A stretch of 11,332 nt of DNA from Betaproteobacteria bacterium UBA6910 (GTDB lineage Bacteria > Pseudomonadota > Gammaproteobacteria > Burkholderiales > UBA6910), in NCBI GenBank assembly GCA_002451065.1, contig DKBC01000131.1, forward strand, positions 6,155 through 17,486. Reading direction: 5' to 3'. Positions within the stretch are counted from its first letter, which is position 1. Every line of letters starts with the position of its first letter. Shown here piece by piece: positions 1 through 7,980 of this stretch. The position numbers and the translations under genes were made by a program. Below the pieces are notes generated by a model that ran no database searches, was not told the origin of the DNA, and worked only from the letters and a program-made list of their open reading frames with translations.

Positions 1-28
1 TATGCTTGGTGCTCGGGGACCGGGAGAA

Positions 29-1702
29 ATGCGAGACGCATCGGTAAACTCAGGTAGCCGGGAGGGTTCCGGGCCGATCGCCCCTGTCGCGAGGGATCGC
101 CTGGGTGTTCCCGAGGAGGCGCTGATCCCCTACGGGAAGCGCATCGCCAAACTCGCACTGCCTTGGATAGCGGAACTTCAGCACAAGCCCCTTGGCAAGC
201 TCCTGCTTGTTACGTCCGTGACTCCCACGCCCCGAGGGGAGGGGAAAACCGGAGTGGCCATCGGTCTGTGCGATGCTTTGAACCTGCTGGGGAAGCGGGC
301 CGTGGTGTGCCTGCGCCAGCCTTCCATGGGTCCGGTGTTTGGTCTCAAGGGGGGAGGCACAGGCAGCGGGCGTGCCCAGCTTACCCCCTCCGAGGAGATC
401 GATCTTCATTTCACCGGAGACTCCCACGCTGTCGCCGCTGCCCATAACCTCATGGCGGCTTTGCTGGACAACCACCGTTATTGGGGAAACGCGCTCGGCG
501 TTGATCCATCGACCATTACCTGGCGGCGGGTCATAGACCTTGGCGATCGCAGTTTGCGCAGCGTGCTCGCTTTCGCCGAACCCTCCCCGAATCCGAACGC
601 CCGTATTACGCACTTCGATATCACCCCGGCATCGGAGGTGATGGCGATCCTGGCACTCTCGGACTCCTGGAAAGATCTTTCGGACCGGCTGGGCCGCATC
701 GTTGTGAGCAGAGACAGGCAGGGGCGGCCGGTACGGGCGCGGGACCTGAAGGCGGATGGAGCGATGGCTGCCCTGCTGCGCGACGCCCTGGCCCCCAACC
801 TGGTACAGACGCTGGAGGGCAGCCCCGTTCTGGTGCACGCCGGCCCTTTCGCCAACATTGCCCATGGCTGCAGTTCCGTGGTCGCTACTCGTGCGGGGCT
901 TGCGCTGGCAGATTTCGTGGTGACCGAGGCCGGCTTCGGCGCTGACCTGGGCGCAGAAAAATTTGTGGACATCAAGTGCCGGCAGTCCGGGCTCAGGCCC
1001 GCGGCCGCCGTGATCGTCGCGACCCTGTCAACCCTGAAACACCACGGAGGCGCCGCCCCCGGCCGCCTCGATGCACCGGATGGGGAGGCCCTGGAGAGGG
1101 GCATGGCCAATCTCACGCGCCATGTGGCCATCGTGCGGGAAGTTCTGGGCATTCCGGCCGTGGTGTGCATTAATCGCTTCGCGGCGGACACGGATGCGGA
1201 GCTCGCGGAGGCGGCAAGCAGGATCGAGTCCATGGGCGTTCCGGCGCGGGTGTCCGAACACTGGGAGCTGGGTGGCGCCGGGGCCCGGGACCTGGCGCTG
1301 GAGGTGTTGCAGGCCGCGGAGTCGCCAATGGAATGCCGCTGCGCCTACGACGACGAACTTCCGCTGCTCGGCAAGATGGGGATATTGGCGAGCGACATCT
1401 ATGGCGCGGCCGACATTCGTCCCGAGCCTGCTGCGCTCCGGGAACTGGATTGGCTCGAGTCCCACGGCTTCGGCAACCTCCCCCTGTGCGTGGCCAAGAC
1501 CCAGAGCTCGCTGTCTGCGGACCCTCTTGCCCCGGGCGCCCCTTCCGGCCACACCATCCCCTTGACCGAACTTCGGCTGGCCGCCGGGGCTGGGTTTATC
1601 GTGGCCCTATGCGGGGATATCGCGACTATGCCCGGCCTACCTCTACGGCCCCGGGCGGAGAACATCCGGCTCACCGACGAGGGGCAAATTCAGGGTCTCT
1701 GA
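29..1702 (+). CDS. fhs: Formate--tetrahydrofolate ligase (10-formyl-THF synthetase)
   Basis: The enzyme joins formate to tetrahydrofolate at the cost of ATP, giving 10-formyl-THF for purine synthesis, initiator-tRNA formylation and formate assimilation in the cytoplasm. Recognition rests on many family blocks: LIPYGK near residue 32, the ATP-binding loop TPTPRGEGKT at residues 65-74, LRQPSMGPVFG, LHFTGDSHA, NLMAALLDNH, TWRRVIDL, GPFANIAHGCSS, VTEAGFGADLGAEKF, and the C-terminal GFGNLPLCVAKTQ and GDIATMPGLP. The start at 29 gives 557 residues, close to the usual length of about 556. An in-frame ATG at position 2 would add nine residues. A GGGAG sits only two bases before the ATG at 29, which is tight, and the true upstream region is outside the window. 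The loop differs from the common TPTPAGEGKTT by Arg for Ala and Gly for the last Thr. No folD or other folate gene is in view. Identification is very secure; the start is moderately secure. Confidence 0.96.
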   Translation: MRDASVNSGSREGSGPIAPVARDRLGVPEEALIPYGKRIAKLALPWIAELQHKPLGKLLLVTSVTPTPRGEGKTGVAIGLCDALNLLGKRAVVCLRQPSMGPVFGLKGGGTGSGRAQLTPSEEIDLHFTGDSHAVAAAHNLMAALLDNHRYWGNALGVDPSTITWRRVIDLGDRSLRSVLAFAEPSPNPNARITHFDITPASEVMAILALSDSWKDLSDRLGRIVVSRDRQGRPVRARDLKADGAMAALLRDALAPNLVQTLEGSPVLVHAGPFANIAHGCSSVVATRAGLALADFVVTEAGFGADLGAEKFVDIKCRQSGLRPAAAVIVATLSTLKHHGGAAPGRLDAPDGEALERGMANLTRHVAIVREVLGIPAVVCINRFAADTDAELAEAASRIESMGVPARVSEHWELGGAGARDLALEVLQAAESPMECRCAYDDELPLLGKMGILASDIYGAADIRPEPAALRELDWLESHGFGNLPLCVAKTQSSLSADPLAPGAPSGHTIPLTELRLAAGAGFIVALCGDIATMPGLPLRPRAENIRLTDEGQIQGL

Positions 1703-1723
1703 ATGCCCAAGACCCGCGGTAGT

Positions 1724-1743
1724 GGGGTCCGCGCCGCGGCCCC
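1724..1743 (+). terminator. Possible GC-rich hairpin after fhs
   Basis: Twenty-two bases after the fhs stop, GGGG (1724-1727) and CCGCG (1729-1733) face CGCGG (1735-1739) and CCCC (1740-1743), an imperfect inverted repeat with one unpaired T. The innermost pairs cannot all form because the loop would be too short. No T-tract follows, so this is at best a weak or Rho-assisted terminator, or simply GC-rich spacer. Confidence 0.2.
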
Positions 1744-1745
1744 GC

Positions 1746-1751
1746 TATAAT
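1746..1751 (+). promoter_or_regulatory. Perfect -10 hexamer upstream of the TerC gene
   Basis: TATAAT occurs 28 bases before the TTG start in an otherwise very GC-rich 77-base spacer. At the expected distance upstream I find no good -35 (1723-1728 reads TGGGGT) and no extended -10 TG. If real, it would give a short leader of about 22 bases containing the Shine-Dalgarno at 1764-1770, and would uncouple terC-usp from fhs. It could also be coincidence. Confidence 0.3.
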
Positions 1752-1779
1752 CAGCGGCCATAAGGGAGGATTCAGGAAG

Positions 1780-2505
1780 TTGGAATTCGGCAGCCCACAG
1801 TTCTGGGCGGCGGTGCTCCAGATCATCGCCATCGACATCGTGCTCGGTGGGGACAACGCGGTGGTGATCGCACTTGCCTGCCGCAAGCTGCCGGAGCGCC
1901 AGCGCAACCTGGGGATCTTCTGGGGTGTCTTTGGCGCCATTGCCCTGCGGGTGGTTCTCGTGTTTTTTGCCCTTCAGCTCCTCGCTATCCCCTACCTTAA
2001 GATCGTGGGCGGAGTGCTTCTGGTCTGGATCGGCATCAAGCTACTGCAGCCGGAGGACGGAAGCGGAGGTCATGAAATCGATGCCAGCACCACCTTGATG
2101 GGAGCCATTCGCACCATCATCGTGGCTGACGCGGTGATGAGCCTGGATAACGTGATCGCGATCGCGGGCGCGGCCAAGGACAGTCTCGCCCTGGTGGTAT
2201 TCGGGCTCGTGGTGAGCGTCCCCATTATTGTCTGGGGAAGCAAGCTGGTGATGACGCTGATGGACCGTTTTCCTGTTGTCGTGGTGGGCGGTGCCGCGCT
2301 GCTGGGGTGGATTGCCGGCGGAATGATCGTCCATGACCAGGCCATTCAGCACTGGACCACTCAAAACATCCCCGCTCCGGGCTGGCTGCCTTCCCTGGCG
2401 GGGGCCGCCCTTGTGGTGCTTGTCGGAAAGTTCCTTTCCGGGCGGCGGCCGCGGCCGGCGGTGGACCTCGCGGGCGGCGACGAGCAGGCGGGACGGGAAC
2501 CTTAA
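1780..2505 (+). CDS. TerC/YjbE-family integral membrane protein
   Basis: This is a 241-residue membrane protein of the TerC superfamily. Members of this superfamily (TerC, Alx, YjbE, YkoY) are linked to metal-ion, especially manganese, handling and to tellurite resistance. The two family signatures are visible: GGDNAVVI at residues 23-30 and MSLDNVIAI at 120-128, each placing an acidic Asp-Asn pair (D25-N26, D123-N124) inside a hydrophobic helix. By eye there are six to seven membrane segments, then a short polar tail rich in Arg, Gly and Pro. The start is TTG, supported by GGGAGGA at 1764-1770 nine bases upstream and by the protein beginning directly at the family's N-terminus. The usp gene follows 36 bases after the stop, so the two are probably co-transcribed. 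The 77-base upstream gap is too short for a full yybP-ykoY manganese riboswitch. The family is secure; the ion and direction of transport are not shown by the sequence. Confidence 0.9.
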   Translation: MEFGSPQFWAAVLQIIAIDIVLGGDNAVVIALACRKLPERQRNLGIFWGVFGAIALRVVLVFFALQLLAIPYLKIVGGVLLVWIGIKLLQPEDGSGGHEIDASTTLMGAIRTIIVADAVMSLDNVIAIAGAAKDSLALVVFGLVVSVPIIVWGSKLVMTLMDRFPVVVVGGAALLGWIAGGMIVHDQAIQHWTTQNIPAPGWLPSLAGAALVVLVGKFLSGRRPRPAVDLAGGDEQAGREP

Positions 2506-2541
2506 GGCGGATTGACACGAGATTTGGAAGGGGGAAAAGCG

Positions 2542-2967
2542 GTGCCCAAGATTCTAGTGGCGGTGGACGGCTCGGATAGCTCGGCGCGTGCCCTGAAATA
2601 TGTGATCGATCAGGGCAGGCGCTATCGTGAACCTCTCGAGATTCATCTACTTAACGTCCAATACCCTCTCCATGGCGATGTGCGCATGTTCCTCTCCAAC
2701 GAGCAGGTTCGCGATTTTCACCACGACGAAGGCGTGAAGGCGCTGGAGTCGGCGCGAGAGGCCATGGACGCGGCGCAAATTCCTTACGTGTTCCACATCG
2801 GGGTCGGAGACCCCGCGGAAGTGATCGCCCAGTACGCCACCGACAAGGCCTGCGATCAGATCGTCATGGGCACTCGCGGCTTGGGCCGGATAGCAGGGAT
2901 GCTGATGGGCTCAGTGGCGACGAAGGTTATCCATCTGACCAGCGTTCCGGTGCTGCTGATCAAATAG
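2542..2967 (+). CDS. UspA-family universal stress protein
   Basis: A 141-residue single-domain cytoplasmic universal stress protein, the usual size for the family. The N-terminus KILVAVDGSDSS carries the conserved nucleotide-site Asp (D9). The C-terminal part has the ATP-binding pattern G-2X-G-9X-G-S/T exactly: G110, G113, then G123-S124, followed by VIHLTSVPVLLIK, the typical last strand. ATP-binding members are dimeric stress-response proteins; the exact role is not predictable. I chose the GTG at 2542 because the GGAAGGGGG stretch at 2526-2534 lies seven bases upstream and the homologous region begins there; a TTG at 2512 is in frame but has no family sequence after it. It follows the TerC gene by 36 bases and converges on the P-type ATPase, which fits a small ion/stress group. 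Confidence 0.93.
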   Translation: MPKILVAVDGSDSSARALKYVIDQGRRYREPLEIHLLNVQYPLHGDVRMFLSNEQVRDFHHDEGVKALESAREAMDAAQIPYVFHIGVGDPAEVIAQYATDKACDQIVMGTRGLGRIAGMLMGSVATKVIHLTSVPVLLIK

Positions 2968-2970
2968 CGC

Positions 2971-3007
2971 GGCCGAGGGCGACTCGATCGGCCGGGGATG
3001 CTCGGCC
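2971..3007. terminator. Possible stem-loop between convergent genes
   Basis: GGCCGAG (2971-2977) is the exact reverse complement of CTCGGCC (3001-3007), separated by 23 bases. A second small hairpin, CTAGC (3012-3016) with GCTAG (3021-3025), overlaps the stop codon of the minus-strand ATPase gene. Either could help end transcription in this 54-base convergent gap. Neither is followed by a T-run on either strand, so the call is tentative. Confidence 0.25.
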
Positions 3008-3021
3008 TTGCCTAGCCGTTG

Positions 3022-5673
<2,652 letters not shown>

Positions 5674-5730
5674 TCCCTGGGTCGCGGAAGCGGCCGAGGT
5701 TCCCGGAAAGCGGGTCTGCAAGGCGGATTC

Positions 5731-5736
5731 GTTATA
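5731..5736 (-). promoter_or_regulatory. Possible -10 element for the ATPase gene
   Basis: Read on the minus strand, TATAAC occurs about 58 bases before the ATG at 5673. No -35 resembling TTGACA is present at the expected spacing. If it is used, transcription would begin close to the alternative TTG at 5721, favouring translation from the ATG at 5673. Confidence 0.2.
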
Positions 5737-5823
5737 TTTATCATGCGGATGCCATTGTAGGGGAATTCTTCGTGCCGGATCTATTTAGGCAATTCTCCGA
5801 TATGGTGGTAAAAGCGTCCGGCT

Positions 5824-5875
5824 CCGATCCCGCGACGCATGCAGTCTCTCGGATCGGTCTGGCGGGGGACCGATC
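5824..5875. repeat. Overlapping inverted repeats (alternative hairpins or operator)
   Basis: Three arms share a CGATC/GATCG core. Arm A, CCGATCC (5824-5830), is the exact reverse complement of GGATCGG (5851-5857). The overlapping arm B, GATCGGTC (5852-5859), is the exact reverse complement of arm C, GACCGATC (5868-5875), with an 8-base loop. The middle segment can therefore pair with either side but not both. Arm C ends one base before the -35 hexamer of the candidate promoter at 5877. The arrangement fits either a protein-binding palindrome immediately upstream of a promoter or an RNA switch if transcription enters from upstream. Complementarity is seen directly; function is inferred. Confidence 0.45.
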
Positions 5876-5876
5876 G

Positions 5877-5904
5877 TTGTGACCAAAAACATAGACTTTA
5901 TAAG
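5877..5904 (+). promoter_or_regulatory. Candidate sigma70-type promoter facing the PP2C gene
   Basis: TTGTGA (5877-5882) and TATAAG (5899-5904) are separated by 16 bases at the edge of an AT-rich island; they match the consensus hexamers at four and five of six positions. This is the best plus-strand promoter I can see upstream of the signalling cluster. It would give a leader of about 410 bases before the PP2C start at 6323, so it may instead serve a small RNA, with the operon's own promoter closer to the gene and unrecognised. Confidence 0.4.
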
Positions 5905-5917
5905 GAAATAACGTAAA

Positions 5918-5974
5918 ATGCTCAACGAATTTGGGAGTAACAGAACAAAGGCCATTGGCTATCCAACGATCTGA
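5918..5974 (+). CDS. Doubtful 18-codon ORF in the AT-rich island
   Basis: ATG at 5918 opens 18 codons ending at TGA 5972-5974, with AAGGAAA (5902-5908) nine bases upstream as a possible ribosome site. Its last sense codons and stop lie inside the hairpin at 5966-5981, an arrangement reminiscent of leader peptides. Against it: the composition shows no regulatory run of one amino acid, and the candidate promoter's -10 overlaps the ribosome site, so both cannot be used together. I do not recognise the peptide and assign no function. Confidence 0.13.
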   Translation: MLNEFGSNRTKAIGYPTI

Positions 5975-5981
5975 GGATCGT
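5966..5981 (+). repeat. Small perfect hairpin
   Basis: ACGATC (5966-5971) and GATCGT (5976-5981) flank the four-base loop TGAG. The motif again carries the GATCG core found in the repeats at 5824-5875. It is followed by a short mixed T-rich stretch but no true T-tract, so it is a weak terminator candidate; it could also be another copy of a binding site. Confidence 0.3.
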
Positions 5982-6307
5982 GTTATTTGAAACCGGGGCC
6001 TCGATGAGGAATAGGGCAGGAAACACTCCGGTAGGGCGTGCGCGATTTTTTTGCATTTTGCGGCGCGTATCGCGGCCACTGGCAGATTCTGAGGGATCGA
6101 GGTTCATGTATGCGCGGGCGGGCGCCCGACTGAACTCCTGTTCGGAATCGGCGTCTGGCGGCCCGAAGACCTCCCGTGGGCAAGTGCGGAAATTCTCTTG
6201 TGCCGGGCGGCCGTTGTTAATGGCGGCGCAATGACGATGCTTCCGATAGATGCCTCGCGGCGCCGACGAGAGGTCAAAAGTTCGCATCCGGATCGCGGAC
6301 GGGGGGC

Positions 6308-6315
6308 AAGGGAGG
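6308..6315 (+). promoter_or_regulatory. Ribosome binding site fixing the GTG start of the PP2C gene
   Basis: AAGGGAGG lies seven bases before the GTG at 6323. The next in-frame candidate, ATG at 6347, has no comparable site, so the GTG is preferred. Confidence 0.75.
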
Positions 6316-6322
6316 CGGCCGA

Positions 6323-7147
6323 GTGAATCCGGCCGATGGACTTGAAATGGCCAGCCATACCCACCCCGGACAAGTGCGCTCGCACAACGAGGACAGTCTG
6401 TCTTGCATTCCGGAGCTTGGCCTCGCGATCCTCGCTGACGGAATGGGCGGCTACAACGCCGGTGAGGTCGCAAGCGGGATTTGCGTGTCGCTGCTCGGAG
6501 CCGAACTAAGGCAGGCTCTGACCGAGGTGAACCTCCGGGGCAAGGGTCCTCTGGCCCCGTCGGCCACGGAGACCCTGCTGCGGGATCACATTCTGCGCGC
6601 AAATAGTTCCGTTTTCCGGGCGGCGCAGAGCGCACCCGAGTACGCGGGCATGGGTACTACGCTGGTGATGGGACTTTTTCGGGATGACCGGTTGACGGTG
6701 GCCCATATCGGTGACTCCAGGCTTTATCGCCTTCGTGGAGAGTCCCTGGAGCAGATCACCCGCGACCATTCGCTTCTGCAGGAACAGATTGACAACGGGA
6801 TCATCACCCGGGAACAGGCCAAGGTGTCCCAAAACAAGAATCTGGTGACCCGCGCCCTGGGTGTGAGCGATTTGGTGGAGCCGGAGATTCGAAGTTACGA
6901 GATCATTGGGGACGATGTATATTTGTTCTGCTCCGATGGACTCAATGACATGGTGGGGGATGAAGAAATCCGCTTTGCCATGATGACGCTGCGGTCGAAT
7001 CTGCAGCTTGCGGCAAACCATCTGGTTGACATGGCCAACGACGCGGGTGGCCGGGACAATATTTCTGTGATTCTGGTTAAGGTCAGGCGCGAGCCGCCCT
7101 CCCGGCATGGGGTGGCGACGCGCCTGTTGTCGTGGTTTAGGAATTGA
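6323..7147 (+). CDS. PP2C-family Ser/Thr protein phosphatase (Stp/PrpC type)
   Basis: A 274-residue soluble, metal-dependent phosphatase that removes phosphate from Ser/Thr residues of proteins. The family motifs appear in order: G-x-VRSHNED (R19, N22, E23, D24), LADGMGG (D39, G40), GMGTTLV (109-115), HIGDSRLYRL (128-137), TRDHS (146-150), LVTRALG (174-180), CSDGLND (D205) and GGRDNISVIL (D245, N246). The four metal-binding aspartates expected for bacterial PP2C are thus present, so the enzyme should be active. No membrane segment or extra domain is seen, and the size is close to the 240-270 typical of stand-alone Stp proteins. The gene starts the signalling cluster; the FHA gene begins 16 bases after its stop, so the two are almost certainly co-transcribed. 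The partner kinase is not in the window. Confidence 0.95.
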   Translation: MNPADGLEMASHTHPGQVRSHNEDSLSCIPELGLAILADGMGGYNAGEVASGICVSLLGAELRQALTEVNLRGKGPLAPSATETLLRDHILRANSSVFRAAQSAPEYAGMGTTLVMGLFRDDRLTVAHIGDSRLYRLRGESLEQITRDHSLLQEQIDNGIITREQAKVSQNKNLVTRALGVSDLVEPEIRSYEIIGDDVYLFCSDGLNDMVGDEEIRFAMMTLRSNLQLAANHLVDMANDAGGRDNISVILVKVRREPPSRHGVATRLLSWFRN

Positions 7148-7163
7148 GCGCAAAGGTGACGCT

Positions 7164-7916
7164 ATGCCTGCAAAGCTGATACTGAGTCTGGACGGCTTGG
7201 TGCTGAAGGAACTCGCACTTTCGAAAGAGCGAACGACCATCGGCCGCAAACCCGACAACGACATCCACATCGATAATCTGGCCGTAAGCGGGCACCACGC
7301 GGTGATCGTTACGATCCTCAACGATTCGTTCGTGGAAGACCTCCACAGCACCAACGGAACGCTGGTGAACGGCCGGCCGATCGAGAAGCATTTCCTCCAG
7401 AACGGGGACGTGGTCGAAATCGGCAAGTACCGGATAAAGTACGTAAACGAGCAGGCCGGGGCGACATCGGGTATCTACGAGAAGACCATGATCCTGAAAC
7501 AGCCGGCCGCCGCTCGGTCCCAGAGACCCGCGGCCGAGGCCCCGTCCACGGAGGGGGCCGCAGCAGCGGCCTCAGTGGCGCCGGTGCCTGCCCCCGCCGT
7601 GGCGGCGCCTCCGGAGCCCCTGCCGAAGGTCGCCGCGCCCACGGACGAAGGCCCGACCGGAACGGTGCAGGTTCTCACGGGTCCAGCGGCGGGTCGGGAG
7701 CTTGCGCTCACGAAGGCCCTGACCACGCTGGGCAAGCCCGGAGTCCAGGTGGCGGTCATTACCCGGCGTCCCCAAGGTTATTTCATTACCCATGTGGAAG
7801 GCTCCTCCTTTCCCGTGGTGAATGGCAAGATCCTGGATGCTCAGCCGCATTTCCTGATGGACCACGATGTTGTGGAACTGGCCGGGGTGAAGATGGAGTT
7901 TTTCCTCAAGCGCTGA
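7164..7916 (+). CDS. FHA-domain protein with a second, degenerate FHA-like domain
   Basis: A 250-residue cytoplasmic adaptor predicted to bind phosphothreonine peptides. The N-terminal FHA domain (about residues 5-95) has the diagnostic IGR (26-28), SGHHA (42-46) and STNGTLVNG (62-70) blocks. A short segment containing EKTMIL (T108) follows, then a Pro/Ala-rich flexible linker (about 113-165), then a C-terminal beta-rich region (about 167-250) with FHA-like pieces: GRELAL, TTLGKPG, VVNGKIL and DHDVVELAGVKMEFF. That second domain lacks a Ser-x-x-His pair, so it probably does not bind phosphothreonine in the normal way. The ATG at 7164 is chosen because AAAGGTGA (7152-7159) lies just before it and the homologous region begins there; an in-frame upstream start would overlap the phosphatase gene. 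Position between a phosphatase and a cyclase suggests that it links Ser/Thr phosphorylation to the module. Confidence 0.92.
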   Translation: MPAKLILSLDGLVLKELALSKERTTIGRKPDNDIHIDNLAVSGHHAVIVTILNDSFVEDLHSTNGTLVNGRPIEKHFLQNGDVVEIGKYRIKYVNEQAGATSGIYEKTMILKQPAAARSQRPAAEAPSTEGAAAAASVAPVPAPAVAAPPEPLPKVAAPTDEGPTGTVQVLTGPAAGRELALTKALTTLGKPGVQVAVITRRPQGYFITHVEGSSFPVVNGKILDAQPHFLMDHDVVELAGVKMEFFLKR

Positions 7917-7980
7917 TGCCGTGTCCTCGGACGCAGGCCGGGGTCGGTAACCAGCGCTGGTGGCCTCAGTTCGTCCGGGC

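Larger units (their letters stand above)
5674..6322. other. Divergent intergenic region between the ATPase and PP2C genes
   Basis: About 650 bases with no convincing protein gene. The first part (to about 5880) contains a possible minus-strand -10 and overlapping inverted repeats. Positions 5881-5960 form an AT-rich island, 29 G/C in 80 bases, standing out sharply from the GC-rich surroundings. From about 6000 the sequence is ordinary GC-rich spacer with a run of seven Ts at 6046-6052. Longer open frames here on both strands have no recognisable motifs, start with weak codons without ribosome sites, and look like non-coding GC-rich frames. The length and structure suggest a control region and/or a long leader, or an unannotated small RNA. 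Confidence 0.7.

Noticed and set aside
1703..1779. yybP-ykoY manganese riboswitch upstream of the TerC-family gene
   Set aside because: The gap is only 77 bases and I cannot find the conserved paired loops; the only structure is a GC-rich hairpin.
1780..2505. Tellurite-resistance (ter) operon
   Set aside because: No terZ, terD or related genes are nearby; the TerC superfamily is broad and this member fits the YjbE-like metal-handling group better.
6041..6074. Run of seven Ts (6046-6052) as a Rho-independent terminator
   Set aside because: No usable GC-rich stem ends just before the Ts. The only pairing found, CGCGAT with ATCGCG at 6069-6074, places the Ts in the loop.
5980..6234. Plus-strand 84-codon open frame starting with GTG inside a hairpin
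   Set aside because: No ribosome site, no recognisable domain, and its start codon is buried in the repeat at 5976-5981.
5922..6635. Minus-strand open frame crossing the intergenic region and the PP2C start
   Set aside because: It overlaps the well-supported phosphatase, has Arg/Pro-rich composition, no motif and no ribosome site. Its existence follows from GC content.
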